A stretch of DNA of 64,000 nt from Corynebacterium bovis DSM 20582 = CIP 54.80 (GTDB taxonomy: Bacteria > Actinomycetota > Actinomycetes > Mycobacteriales > Mycobacteriaceae): assembly GCF_030408615.1 (NCBI RefSeq), contig NZ_CP047187.1, positions 1,984,001 to 2,048,000 of the forward strand, in the 5' to 3' direction. How positions within the stretch are numbered: the first letter of the stretch is position 1; every line of letters begins with the position of its first letter. A program made the translations under genes and the position numbers. The notes under the pieces were generated by a model. It saw only the letters and a program-made list of their open reading frames with translations, did no database searches and was not told the origin of the DNA. Of this stretch, positions 1 to 9,009 are shown piece by piece.

Positions 1-1
1 C

Positions 2-1552
2 CCCACCGGCACCGACCTCCCCCGGCTCAGCACCGCCGCCCTGCCCCGGATCGCGTCCGACACCTCCGCCACGACCCCGACGGCCGTGCCCTCCTACGAC
101 CGCGCGGCGACCCGCCCCGGCATCGTGCACATCGGCGTCGGCGGGTTCCACCGCGCCCACCAGGCGATGTACCTCGACCGGCTCATGACCCGCGGCCGGG
201 CACTCGACTGGGCCGTGACCGGCCTCGGCGTCATGCCCTCCGACGTGCGGATGCGCGACGCCCTCACCGGCCAGGACCACCTGTACACCCTGACGACGAA
301 GGCACCGGACGGCACCGAGGACCGGCGGGTCATCGGCAGCATCACCGGCTACGTCTTCGCCCCGGACGACCCGGGCGCCGCCGTCCGCCTGCTGACGGAC
401 CCGTCGACCCGGATCGTCAGCCTCACCGTCACCGAGGGCGGCTACAACACGGACCACGTCACCGGCGGGTTCCTCACCGGGCAGGAGCACGTCGCCCACG
501 ACACCGCCGAACTGCGGGCCGGGCGCACCGGCGACCTGCGGACCTTCTTCGGGCTCGTCACCGCCGCCCTCGCCGGGCGCAGGGCGGCCGGGGCGACCCC
601 GTTCACGGTCATGAGCTGCGACAACATCCAGGGCAACGGGGACGTCGCCCGGCGGGCGTTCACCGCCTTCGCCGAGGGGGTCGACGCGGACCTCGCCGCG
701 TGGGTGCGCGACCACGTCGCGTTCCCCAACTCGATGGTCGACCGGATCACCCCGGAGACGACCGACGACGACCGCGCGGACATCCGCCGGCGCGGCTACG
801 TCGACGCCTGGCCCGTCGTCGCCGAGGACTACACGCAGTGGGTCCTCGAGGACTCCTTCACCGACGGCCGGCCGCCGCTCGAGGAGGTCGGCGTCGAGGT
901 CGTCGCGGACGTGGTGCCCTACGAGCTCATGAAGCTGCGGCTCCTCAACGCCTCCCACCAGGCGCTGTGCTACCTCGGGTACCTCGCCGGCCACCGGATG
1001 GTCCACGACGTCATGGCCGACCCCCGCTTCCGGCGGTTCCTCCTGGCGTACATGGAACGGGAGGCCACGCCGACGCTCCGCCCGCTGCCCGGCGTCGACC
1101 TCGACCGGTACCGCCACACGCTCATCGAGCGGTTCGGCAACACCGCGGTGAAGGACACCGTCGCCCGGCTGTGCGCGGAGAGTTCCGACCGCATCCCGAA
1201 GTGGCTGCTCCCGGTCGTGCGCGAGAACCTCGCGGCCGGCCGGCCGGTGCTCCTCGCGGCCGCGGTCGTCGCCGCCTGGGCGCGGTACGCCGAGGGCACC
1301 GACGAGCAGGGCCGCCCGATCCGCGTCGTCGACCGGATGGCCGACCGGCTCACCGCCGCCGCGCAGGGGTACCGGACCGACCCGCTGTCCTTCCTCCGCG
1401 ACCGCGAGGTCTTCGGCGACCTCGTCGACGAGCCCAGGTTCACCGCCGCGTACGCCCGCGTCCTGGAGTCCCTGCACACCCGGGGTGCGGACGCGACGCT
1501 GGACCTGCTCCTCGCCGAGCTCGACGCGGAGGCGGCCGCCGGGTCGGAGTGA
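2..1552 (+). CDS. mtlD: Mannitol/polyol 2-dehydrogenase (long-chain MDR family), 5' end cut by window
   Basis: NAD-dependent oxidation of a polyol (mannitol, arabitol or sorbitol) to the ketose in the cytoplasm. Seen: the N-terminal nucleotide-binding stretch GVGGFHRAHQAMYLDRL, the family signature FPNSMVDRITPE, and the catalytic K-x4-N-x2-H pattern in KLRLLNASHQAL. A GTG at 86 gives 488 aa, but the open frame continues upstream, and LSTAALPRIA there resembles the N-terminal segment that precedes the Rossmann fold in this family. The true start is therefore probably just outside the window. The LacI gene follows on the same strand, and the ABC operon beyond it probably imports the substrate. 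The exact polyol is inferred, not shown. Confidence 0.9.
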   Translation, partial: PTGTDLPRLSTAALPRIASDTSATTPTAVPSYDRAATRPGIVHIGVGGFHRAHQAMYLDRLMTRGRALDWAVTGLGVMPSDVRMRDALTGQDHLYTLTTKAPDGTEDRRVIGSITGYVFAPDDPGAAVRLLTDPSTRIVSLTVTEGGYNTDHVTGGFLTGQEHVAHDTAELRAGRTGDLRTFFGLVTAALAGRRAAGATPFTVMSCDNIQGNGDVARRAFTAFAEGVDADLAAWVRDHVAFPNSMVDRITPETTDDDRADIRRRGYVDAWPVVAEDYTQWVLEDSFTDGRPPLEEVGVEVVADVVPYELMKLRLLNASHQALCYLGYLAGHRMVHDVMADPRFRRFLLAYMEREATPTLRPLPGVDLDRYRHTLIERFGNTAVKDTVARLCAESSDRIPKWLLPVVRENLAAGRPVLLAAAVVAAWARYAEGTDEQGRPIRVVDRMADRLTAAAQGYRTDPLSFLRDREVFGDLVDEPRFTAAYARVLESLHTRGADATLDLLLAELDAEAAAGSE

Positions 1553-1587
1553 GCGCCGGAGCGGGCGCCGGGGTGCGCGCCGCAGCC

Positions 1588-1593
1588 TAGTAT
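1588..1593 (+). promoter_or_regulatory. Candidate -10 element of the lacI-type gene
   Basis: TAGTAT stands alone in a very GC-rich gap between the dehydrogenase stop and the LacI ATG. No good -35 is visible. An AGGAGG ribosome site just before the ATG at 1664 means this transcript has a leader. Confidence 0.4.
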
Positions 1594-1663
1594 CGGTGGA
1601 CGTGACGCCCGGGACCGCGGCCGCACGCCGTCGTCCCCGTCCCCGCCGAGACCAGGAGGCACC

Positions 1664-2704
1664 ATGTCCCCCACCCCGAACCCCCGGCCGACCATCACCG
1701 ACGTCGCCGCCGCCGCGGGGGTGTCGACGTCGACGGTCTCCCGGGTGCTCCGCGGGGACGGGCGGGTGGCGGACGCGACCCGGACCCGGGTCACGGAGGT
1801 CGTGCGTGACCTCGGGTACGTGCCGACGGCGGCGGCGCGGTCGATGCGCGGCGGGTCCCTGCGCACGGGCGGGGGCGAGTCCCTGGGCCTGCTCATCCGC
1901 AACATCGACTCGCCGTACTACGCGCGGTTGAACCTGCTGCTCCAGAAGCGGTTGCGCGCCCGGGGGTTCCACGTCGTCCAGGAGACGGTCGTCGGCCCGC
2001 ACCCGGTGAGTGAGGAGGAGCTGCTCGCGAACATCGCCTCGCTGCGGGTGCGGGGCATCCTCGTCGCCAGCGGCAGTGTGCCGTCGCCGGTGCTCGTCGA
2101 GTGGTCGTCCCGGGTGCCGTTGGTCGTCGTCGCGCGGCCGGACCCGTCGCCGGGGGTGCACTGCATCGCGAACGACGAGCCGGCGAACGGCCGGGCGCTC
2201 GCCGGGCACCTGCACGCGCTCGGTCACCGGCGGATCGTCGTCGAGGTGGTGGACCCCGCCCACTCCCTCGGGTCCCACGTGCGCAGCGCGGCGCTCGTCG
2301 CGCGGGCGCGGGAGCTCGGCGTGGAGGTCACGGAGTACGACGTCACCGCCGGGCACGACGTGGACGACCTCGTCGACCGGGTGGTCCGGGGGACGGGGGC
2401 GACGGCGGTGGCGTGCCTGCACGACCGCCTGCTGCTCGCGGTGTGGCGGGGGCTGCGGGCCCGGGGCCTGTCGGTCCCCGGCGACGTGTCGTTGACGGGC
2501 AGCGACGGGTTGACCGACGGTGTCGACCTGCTGGGGTTGACGACGGTGCGGCAGCCCGTCGAGCGGATCGCGGAGCTCGCCGGGGATCTCGTCGTCGACC
2601 TCGTCGGGGGCGGGGGTCCGGACCCGGCCGACGGCCCGGTGCGCCGGACGGTCCCGGGCTGGTTGCTGACAGGGACGACGGCCGGTCCGCCGCCCCGCCG
2701 CTGA
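1664..2704 (+). CDS. LacI-family transcriptional regulator of the polyol locus
   Basis: Sugar-responsive DNA-binding regulator of 346 aa. Residues about 8-30 form the LacI helix-turn-helix (ITDVAAAAGVSTSTVSRVL), followed by a linker and a periplasmic-binding-like effector domain with the GSDGLTDGVDLLGLTTVRQP region typical of the C-terminal half. AGGAGG lies 5 bases before the ATG. It is convergent with the ABC operon, whose upstream region carries two GGGAACGTTC half-palindromes with the central CG common to LacI operators. It probably represses that operon, and possibly the dehydrogenase, until a polyol binds. The effector is unknown. Confidence 0.9.
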   Translation: MSPTPNPRPTITDVAAAAGVSTSTVSRVLRGDGRVADATRTRVTEVVRDLGYVPTAAARSMRGGSLRTGGGESLGLLIRNIDSPYYARLNLLLQKRLRARGFHVVQETVVGPHPVSEEELLANIASLRVRGILVASGSVPSPVLVEWSSRVPLVVVARPDPSPGVHCIANDEPANGRALAGHLHALGHRRIVVEVVDPAHSLGSHVRSAALVARARELGVEVTEYDVTAGHDVDDLVDRVVRGTGATAVACLHDRLLLAVWRGLRARGLSVPGDVSLTGSDGLTDGVDLLGLTTVRQPVERIAELAGDLVVDLVGGGGPDPADGPVRRTVPGWLLTGTTAGPPPRR

Positions 2705-2709
2705 GCGGC

Positions 2710-3450
2710 TCAGAACCTCAGCAGCGGCGGGAAGGCCACCATGCTGTCGAACACGGAGAACGCCGGCGGGTCGAGCCGGAGGACCGGCCCGTCCTGCGTG
2801 AGGGTCCGCAGGTACCCGTCCTCCAGCGCGCGGAGCCGGTCGTCGGGCAGCGCGGTGTCCCGCAGCCGGTAGGCCAGGGTGACGTGGAAGCGGTAGCCGT
2901 CGCCGGCCCCCTCCCCCGGGGTCGCCGCCGCGGCGCGACCGGAACCGCCCGCGCCCCACACGGCCTCCCACACGGCGGCGCGGAACCGTTCCAGGGTCCC
3001 GCCGTCGACGGGGTCGACGACGACCGCCGCGTTGCCCCGCAGGGTGACCTCCCGGACGGTGACGTCGACGGGCCCGACGGGCGGCAGGTCGGCCGCGGTG
3101 AGCCGGTGCAGCACCCCGAGGGCGCGGTCCCGGTGCGTCATGCCGGGGGTCACCCACCGGGGCATCGTCCCGTCGGCGCCGTCGGCCCCGGCGGCGCTCA
3201 TGCCCGGCGCGACGGTCATGTGGAGGCTCGACGCCGGGTGGCGGGTGAGTTCGCCGGCGGGGACGTCGCGCCGGAGGGCGGCGAGGACGTCCGCGCCGTG
3301 GCGCAGGGCCGGGGAGGCGTCCGGCACCGGGGAGATGATGCTCCACCCGTGGTAGCGCCGGGGTTCCTCCGGGGTGTGCCATTTCGCGAGGGCGTCGCGC
3401 CGTTCCGCGTCGGCCGCCCGGACCCGCGTCTCCTGCGCCGTCCGTGTCAC
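2710..3450 (-). CDS. 2H phosphoesterase superfamily protein (2'-5' RNA ligase/CPDase-like, resembles DUF1868)
   Basis: 246 aa. Two H-x-T motifs of the 2H fold are visible: HMT at residues 77-79 (SSLHMTVAPG) and HVT at 189-191 (RFHVTLAYR). These form the active site for cyclic phosphodiester or 2'-5' bond hydrolysis in this superfamily. The KWHTPEEPRRYHGWS and SSLHMT context resembles DUF1868 members. The GTG start overlaps the stop of the binding-protein gene (GTGA, 3447-3450), so it is the last gene of the polyol ABC operon and is translationally coupled. Its substrate and its role in polyol use are unknown; a link to a cyclic phosphate or sugar phosphate is only a guess. Confidence 0.75.
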   Translation of the reverse strand: MTRTAQETRVRAADAERRDALAKWHTPEEPRRYHGWSIISPVPDASPALRHGADVLAALRRDVPAGELTRHPASSLHMTVAPGMSAAGADGADGTMPRWVTPGMTHRDRALGVLHRLTAADLPPVGPVDVTVREVTLRGNAAVVVDPVDGGTLERFRAAVWEAVWGAGGSGRAAAATPGEGAGDGYRFHVTLAYRLRDTALPDDRLRALEDGYLRTLTQDGPVLRLDPPAFSVFDSMVAFPPLLRF

Positions 3451-4814
3451 TTCTGGGTCGCCTCCACTCTCGTCTCGTACCGCCGGACGGCGGTCTCGGC
3501 CTTGTCCTGCACCTCGGCGAACTGTTCCCGGGGTGACTCCCCGGCCGCGATCCGCGCCATGGCGGTGCGCACGTCCGCGCGGACCTCGTTGAGGGCGCCG
3601 AGGTGGCAGCCGGCGGTGACGGGCGTGGCCGGGGTGCGGGCCTCGTTGTCGAGGAGCACCCGGCGGTTCGCGTCGGCGGACGCCCGGGCGGCCTGCGCCG
3701 CCTCGGCGGTCGAGGGCAGGTAGCCGGTGGTCTTCAGCACGTCGCCCTGGAAGGCCGCGGACCCGACGAAACGGACGAACTCGGCGGCCGCGCGGAGGCG
3801 GGCGCCGTCCTTCCCCTCCTTGAGCACCCACAGCGAGTTCCCGCCCGGGGCGGACCCCGTGCGGTCCGAGACCCGGGGCATGGGGGCGACGGTGACGTCG
3901 ATCTTCGCCTTCTCGACGGCGGAGAGGCCGCCGGAGGAGTTGAAGAGGATGCCGACGGTGCCCGCGCTCAACGCGCCGACGAGTTTGTCGCCGGACGTGC
4001 CGAGGTTGGCCAGGGACCCGTCGGCGTACATCGCCGCGAGCCGGTCCCAGAGGTCGAGCAGCGCCGGGTCGTCGGCGTTGAGGGCGGTGGCCCGGGTGTC
4101 GCCGACGCCGTTGCCGGGCGTGCACCACAGCCGGTCCGACGCGGCGGCGAACTGCTCGGCCCACCAGCTGTCGACGGGGAACGTCAGCCCGGCCCGGCCG
4201 GTCACCCGGTGGATCGTCTGCGCGGCCCCGAGGACGTCGTCGAACGTGCGCAGCCCGGCGGGGTCGACGCCCGCCTCCCGCAGCACGGCGTTGTTGAGGT
4301 ACATCACCGGCTGGGAGACGAACATCGGCATGGACCACAGGGTGCCGGCGGTCTCGTAGTAGTTGCGGACGATGGGCAGGAGGCCGTCGGCGACGGTACG
4401 GCCGTCGGCCCCGAGGAGGTCCTGCACGGGTTCGACGATGCCGGAGTCCCGCATGTACGCGGACTGCACGTCGGAGGCCTGCATGAGGGTGGGCACGTCG
4501 CCGGTCTGGATGCTCGCGGCGAGTTTGGCGAAGGTGTCCTCGTATCCGCCCTGGTAGGAGGCCTCGACGGTGATGCGGCCGCGGTGGGCGTCGTTGAACT
4601 CCGCCACCTTCTGCTTGAGGTAGTCCCCGGCCGCCCCGGAGACGCCGTACCAGAACTGGACGGTGACGGCACCGTCGGCGGTGACCTGTTCGGCGGTGCC
4701 GCCACCGCACGCGGCGACGCCGAGGAGGCCGGTGGCGGCGAGGGCCGCGGCGACGGTCCGGGCGACGGTCCGGGTGGCCGTCCGGGCGGCGCGGGGTCGG
4801 GACAGGCGGGTCAT
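3447..4814 (-). CDS. Carbohydrate ABC transporter substrate-binding lipoprotein
   Basis: 455 aa extracellular sugar- or polyol-binding protein anchored as a lipoprotein. The basic N-terminus is followed by a hydrophobic stretch ending in the lipobox LLGVAAC. The mature part has the family-1 binding-protein pattern (QFWYGVSGAAGDYLKQKVAEFN, then GTAGILFNSSGG-like and GGNSLWVLKEGK segments). ATGA overlap with the permease stop (4811-4814). Beside a mannitol-type dehydrogenase, the likely ligand is a polyol, as in SmoE/MtlE systems; that assignment is inference. Confidence 0.88.
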   Translation of the reverse strand: MTRLSRPRAARTATRTVARTVAAALAATGLLGVAACGGGTAEQVTADGAVTVQFWYGVSGAAGDYLKQKVAEFNDAHRGRITVEASYQGGYEDTFAKLAASIQTGDVPTLMQASDVQSAYMRDSGIVEPVQDLLGADGRTVADGLLPIVRNYYETAGTLWSMPMFVSQPVMYLNNAVLREAGVDPAGLRTFDDVLGAAQTIHRVTGRAGLTFPVDSWWAEQFAAASDRLWCTPGNGVGDTRATALNADDPALLDLWDRLAAMYADGSLANLGTSGDKLVGALSAGTVGILFNSSGGLSAVEKAKIDVTVAPMPRVSDRTGSAPGGNSLWVLKEGKDGARLRAAAEFVRFVGSAAFQGDVLKTTGYLPSTAEAAQAARASADANRRVLLDNEARTPATPVTAGCHLGALNEVRADVRTAMARIAAGESPREQFAEVQDKAETAVRRYETRVEATQK

Positions 4815-5695
4815 TTCACCGCTCCTTCCGTCAGGCCCCGGCTGAGGTGGCGTTGGCCGAGCAGCACGAGGACGAGCATGGGCAGGGACGCCAGGAGCAG
4901 GCCCGCGAGGACCATCCCGGTGTCGGAGGAGTTCTCGCTGGACAGGGACTTCAGGCCCGGCTGGATCGTGCGCACCTCATCCGACATCGTCACGAGCAGC
5001 GGCCACATGTAGCCGTTCCACGCGGCGACGGCGGAGGTGATGAGCGCGGTCATGCACACCGGCGCGTTGAGGGGGAGGACGAACTGGACGAGGAACCGCA
5101 GCGGTCCGACGCCCTCGAGGCGGGCGGCCTCGTGGATCTCCGTCGGGAACCGGCGGAACGCCTGGATGAACAGGAAGATCGTCAGCGCGTTCGCGAGGAA
5201 CGGCAGGAAGATCGCCGGGACCTGGTCGTAGAGCCCGAGCTGCCGGACGGTGAGGAAGTTGCCGAGGATGTTGACCTCCTGGGGCAGCATCATGGGGACG
5301 ACGAGCGCCACCGCGATGACGCCGGTGAACCGCATCCGGCCGAAGACCAGGGCGTACGCGGCGAGGACCGCGGTGACGAACTGGGCGGCGGTCTGGACGA
5401 CCGTGACGGTGACGCTGTTGAGCAGCTGGTCGGTGATGGACGACCGGTCCCAGGCGTTGCGGATGTTCTCGAGGGTCCACCCGTCGCCGACGAGCCCGCC
5501 GATCCCGCCGGTGAGGGCGGTCGTCGGGTGGAGCGCGCCGAGGACGGCGTAGATCACGGGCGCGGCGACGGCGAGGGCGGTCAGCGTGAGCCACACGACC
5601 GTGAGGACGGTGCCGACGGTCACGCGGGACCGCCGGGGGCGGCGCGCGGGGCGCGGGGGTTTCCGGGTCGGGTGTGTCGTGGTCGTGGTGGTCAC
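4811..5695 (-). CDS. Carbohydrate ABC transporter permease (UgpE/MalG type)
   Basis: 294 aa inner-membrane permease with six predicted membrane segments. The EAA loop that contacts the ATPase is visible as EIHEAARLEGVGPLRFLVQFVLP. The start is the GTG at 5695, overlapping the preceding permease stop by 4 bp (GTGA); it opens with VTTTTTTHPTRK and a basic stretch before the first membrane segment. An in-frame extension upstream lies inside the previous gene and is not used. It pairs with the other permease to form the channel. Confidence 0.9.
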   Translation of the reverse strand: MTTTTTTHPTRKPPRPARRPRRSRVTVGTVLTVVWLTLTALAVAAPVIYAVLGALHPTTALTGGIGGLVGDGWTLENIRNAWDRSSITDQLLNSVTVTVVQTAAQFVTAVLAAYALVFGRMRFTGVIAVALVVPMMLPQEVNILGNFLTVRQLGLYDQVPAIFLPFLANALTIFLFIQAFRRFPTEIHEAARLEGVGPLRFLVQFVLPLNAPVCMTALITSAVAAWNGYMWPLLVTMSDEVRTIQPGLKSLSSENSSDTGMVLAGLLLASLPMLVLVLLGQRHLSRGLTEGAVK

Positions 5696-6599
5696 CGGTA
5701 CGTCACCTTCCGTGCTGACAGGGCGAACTGCACCGCCGAGAGGACGACGATGAAGACCGCGAGGACCATGCCGCTCGCCGCGGCACTGGAGTAGTCGTTG
5801 GTGGAGTCGCCGAAGGCCCGGGTGTAGAGGTCGACGACGAGCGTCTGCGTGGCCCCGGCGGGTCCGCCGCCGGTGAGCGCGTTGATGACGGTGAACTCCC
5901 GCAGCGCCGCGACGGACTGGGTCACCGCGAGGAAGAGCAGCATCGGCGCGATCGAGGGCACGAGCATGTGGCGGATGTAGCGCAGGCCCGTGCAGCCGTC
6001 GAGCCCCGCGGCCTCGGTGATGTCGCCGGGGACGCCGTCGATCGCGGCGAGGAGCAGGAGCACGACGAAGGAGATCCCGGCCCACGTGTCGACGACGAGC
6101 ACGGACACCCGCGCCCACCCCGCGTCGGTGAGCCAGCCGACCGGGCCGAGGCCGACGAGGTCGGCGAGCTGGTCGGCGGGGCCGACGGACGGGGCGAGGA
6201 TCTGGGAGAAGATGAGGGCCCCGACGGCGGTGGACACGGCCATGGGGATGAGCACGGCGCTGCGGAGGACGGCGGTGCCGCGCAGCCGGCGGGCGAGCGG
6301 CACCGCGATCGCGAGGCCGAGGACGAGCTTGACGACCGTCGAGGCGACGGTGAACACGAGCGTCCAGGCGAAGGTGGACCAGAACTCGCCGCTGGAGAGC
6401 ATGACGGTGTAGTTCTCCAGGCCGGCCCACCCGGCGGGCCGGCCGAAGAGGTCGGTGGCCTGGAAGGACAGGACGACGGCGCGGAGGAACGGGTAGTAGT
6501 CGAACACCGCGAACAGGAGCAGGGCGGGCAGGAGGAACAGCCAGGGCCACAGGGGGCGGCGCCGGGCGGCGGCCCGGGCGCGGGCGGGGCTCGGTGCGG

Positions 6600-6603
<4 letters not shown>
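5692..6603 (-). CDS. Carbohydrate ABC transporter permease (UgpA/MalF type)
   Basis: 303 aa membrane protein. It starts at a GTG (VTAPSPARARAA) overlapping the ATPase stop by 4 bp. The first membrane segment PWLFLLPALLLFAVFDYYPFLRAV is typical of UgpA-type permeases, and the cytoplasmic EAA-like loop reads DITEAAGLDGCTGLRYIRHMLVPSI. It forms the heterodimeric channel with the gene downstream. Confidence 0.9.
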
Positions 6604-7706
<1,103 letters not shown>

Positions 7707-7878
7707 GGGGGGTGCCTCCGTGGGTGTGACGGACGGGGACGGGCGGGGCCCGCGACGGCGGCCGGTGCCGGTCGGTGCCGGGCGGTCGGTGCCGGGGGCG
7801 GGTCCGGTTCCCGGGGACCACTGCGGTTCGACGACGTGACGGCGCCGCGGCACGGCGGGCGCCTCACCCCTCTGGTCG

Positions 7879-7892
7879 TGGGAACGTTCCCA
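7879..7892. promoter_or_regulatory. LacI-type operator O1 of the polyol ABC operon
   Basis: TGGGAACGTTCCCA is a perfect 14-bp palindrome with the central CG seen in LacI-family operators. It lies about 175 bp upstream of the ATPase GTG. The same core recurs 89 bp further upstream. Confidence 0.7.
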
Positions 7893-7967
7893 TGGGATCA
7901 TGAAAGGCTGTGCGCTGTATGTTTGTCGGGTGAACTTTCGGTGAAGTTCTGTCGTACGGCAGATTTA

Positions 7968-7979
7968 TGGGAACGTTCT
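7968..7979. promoter_or_regulatory. LacI-type operator O2 (second copy of the core)
   Basis: TGGGAACGTTCT repeats the left arm and centre of the palindrome at 7879-7892, with a weaker right arm. Centre-to-centre distance is 89 bp, so both sites could flank the promoter or support looping. Confidence 0.6.
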
Positions 7980-8041
7980 CTACCAGGCCTTCACCTCCCG
8001 GGCCTTCAGCTCACGGGGCTCCACCTCACGGGGGCGTCCCC

Positions 8042-8884
8042 TCACCCCCCGCGCCGCGGCTGGCAGTGCGGGCACCACCAGATGATGCGCTCGAGCTCGC
8101 CGTCGTCGCCCCCGGCGTCCGGCCCCCCGAGGACCCCGGTGCGCAGCGTCGTCCCGCACCTCCGGCACGGCCGGTCCGCGCGGCCGAAGACCCAGTTCCC
8201 CCACCCCGGCCGCCGGTCGCCGGTGAACACCCGCCGGGGTTCGGACCGGTTGTCCCACATCGTCCGGCGGGCGAGGTCCAGCGCCCGGACGGCCCGCTCC
8301 TCCCCCACCGCGGCGACGCTGTCCCGCGGGTCCACGCCGGCGAGGAAGCACACCTCCGCCCGGTACTCGTTGCCGATCCCGGCGACGACCCGCTGGTCCA
8401 GCAGTGCCGCCCCGACCGGCCGCCCGGGCCGCGCGAGGAGCCGCCGGACGGCCTCGGCGCGGCCGTCGTCCCCCCACCCGGGGTCGAGGATGTCCGGCCC
8501 CAGATGCCCGATGACCTGCGGATACTCGTCCGCGTCGAGGAGCCGCACGAACCCCAGGCTGTGCCCGACGGTCTCGATCGCGGGGCCGCCGGGGTGCTGC
8601 GGGGGGAAGCGGAGGACGACGCGCGCCGTGTGCGCCGGGCGCCTCCACCGGTCGCCGACGCGGTGGACGGACCACACCCCCTCCATCCGCAGGTGGGTGT
8701 GGAGGATGCGCCCGCCGGCGTCGATGAAGAAGTGCTTGCCGTACGGCCACACCCGGCGCACCGTGCGGCCGGTGAGGTCCTCCGTGGCGTGGCGGGGCAC
8801 GCGGATGTCGCAGTGGGTGACGGTGCGGCCGGTCATCCACTGCATCCGCTCGGAGAGCTGGAGGACGGAGTCCCCTTCCGGCAT
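8042..8884 (-). CDS. nei: Fpg/Nei-family DNA glycosylase-lyase (endonuclease VIII-like)
   Basis: 280 aa base-excision repair enzyme for oxidised bases. The N-terminal MPEGDS gives the catalytic Pro and Glu of the family after Met removal; PEGDS rather than PELPE fits the Nei branch. The zinc finger is complete at the C-terminus: CRRCGTTL followed by WWCPHCQP. The H2TH region around LLDQRVVAGIGNEYRAEVCF is intact. GGAGG lies 7 bases before the ATG. It sits downstream of lhr on the same strand, as DNA-repair genes often do. Exact lesion preference cannot be read from sequence. Confidence 0.9.
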   Translation of the reverse strand: MPEGDSVLQLSERMQWMTGRTVTHCDIRVPRHATEDLTGRTVRRVWPYGKHFFIDAGGRILHTHLRMEGVWSVHRVGDRWRRPAHTARVVLRFPPQHPGGPAIETVGHSLGFVRLLDADEYPQVIGHLGPDILDPGWGDDGRAEAVRRLLARPGRPVGAALLDQRVVAGIGNEYRAEVCFLAGVDPRDSVAAVGEERAVRALDLARRTMWDNRSEPRRVFTGDRRPGWGNWVFGRADRPCRRCGTTLRTGVLGGPDAGGDDGELERIIWWCPHCQPRRGG

Positions 8885-8908
8885 GTCTCACCTCCGCCGG
8901 GTCGTGCG

Positions 8909-8932
8909 GTCACGGGGTCACGGGGTCACGGG
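8909..8932. repeat. Three tandem copies of an 8-bp unit
   Basis: GTCACGGG is repeated three times head to tail, followed by a degenerate GTCGTGCG. It lies in the spacer between the lhr stop and the nei start, and could vary in copy number by slippage. Confidence 0.8.
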
Positions 8933-9009
8933 GTCGTGCGGCCGGTGGCGTCCGAGGATACGCCGCCGGCCCCGCGCCGCGGCCCCGGACCACCGCCCCG
9001 CGCGCCCCG

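Larger units (their letters stand above)
7707..8041. other. 335-bp gap: control region of the ABC operon
   Basis: No credible gene. It holds the two operator-like palindromes, a locally AT-richer stretch at about 7900-7970 that probably contains the operon promoter, and, at 7984-8035, imperfect direct copies of a CCTTCACCTC / CTCCACCTCACGGGG-like unit just after the nei stop. Confidence 0.6.

Noticed and set aside
86-88. GTG at 86 as the start of the polyol dehydrogenase
   Set aside because: The frame upstream codes for the N-terminal segment expected in this family, so the start lies before the window.
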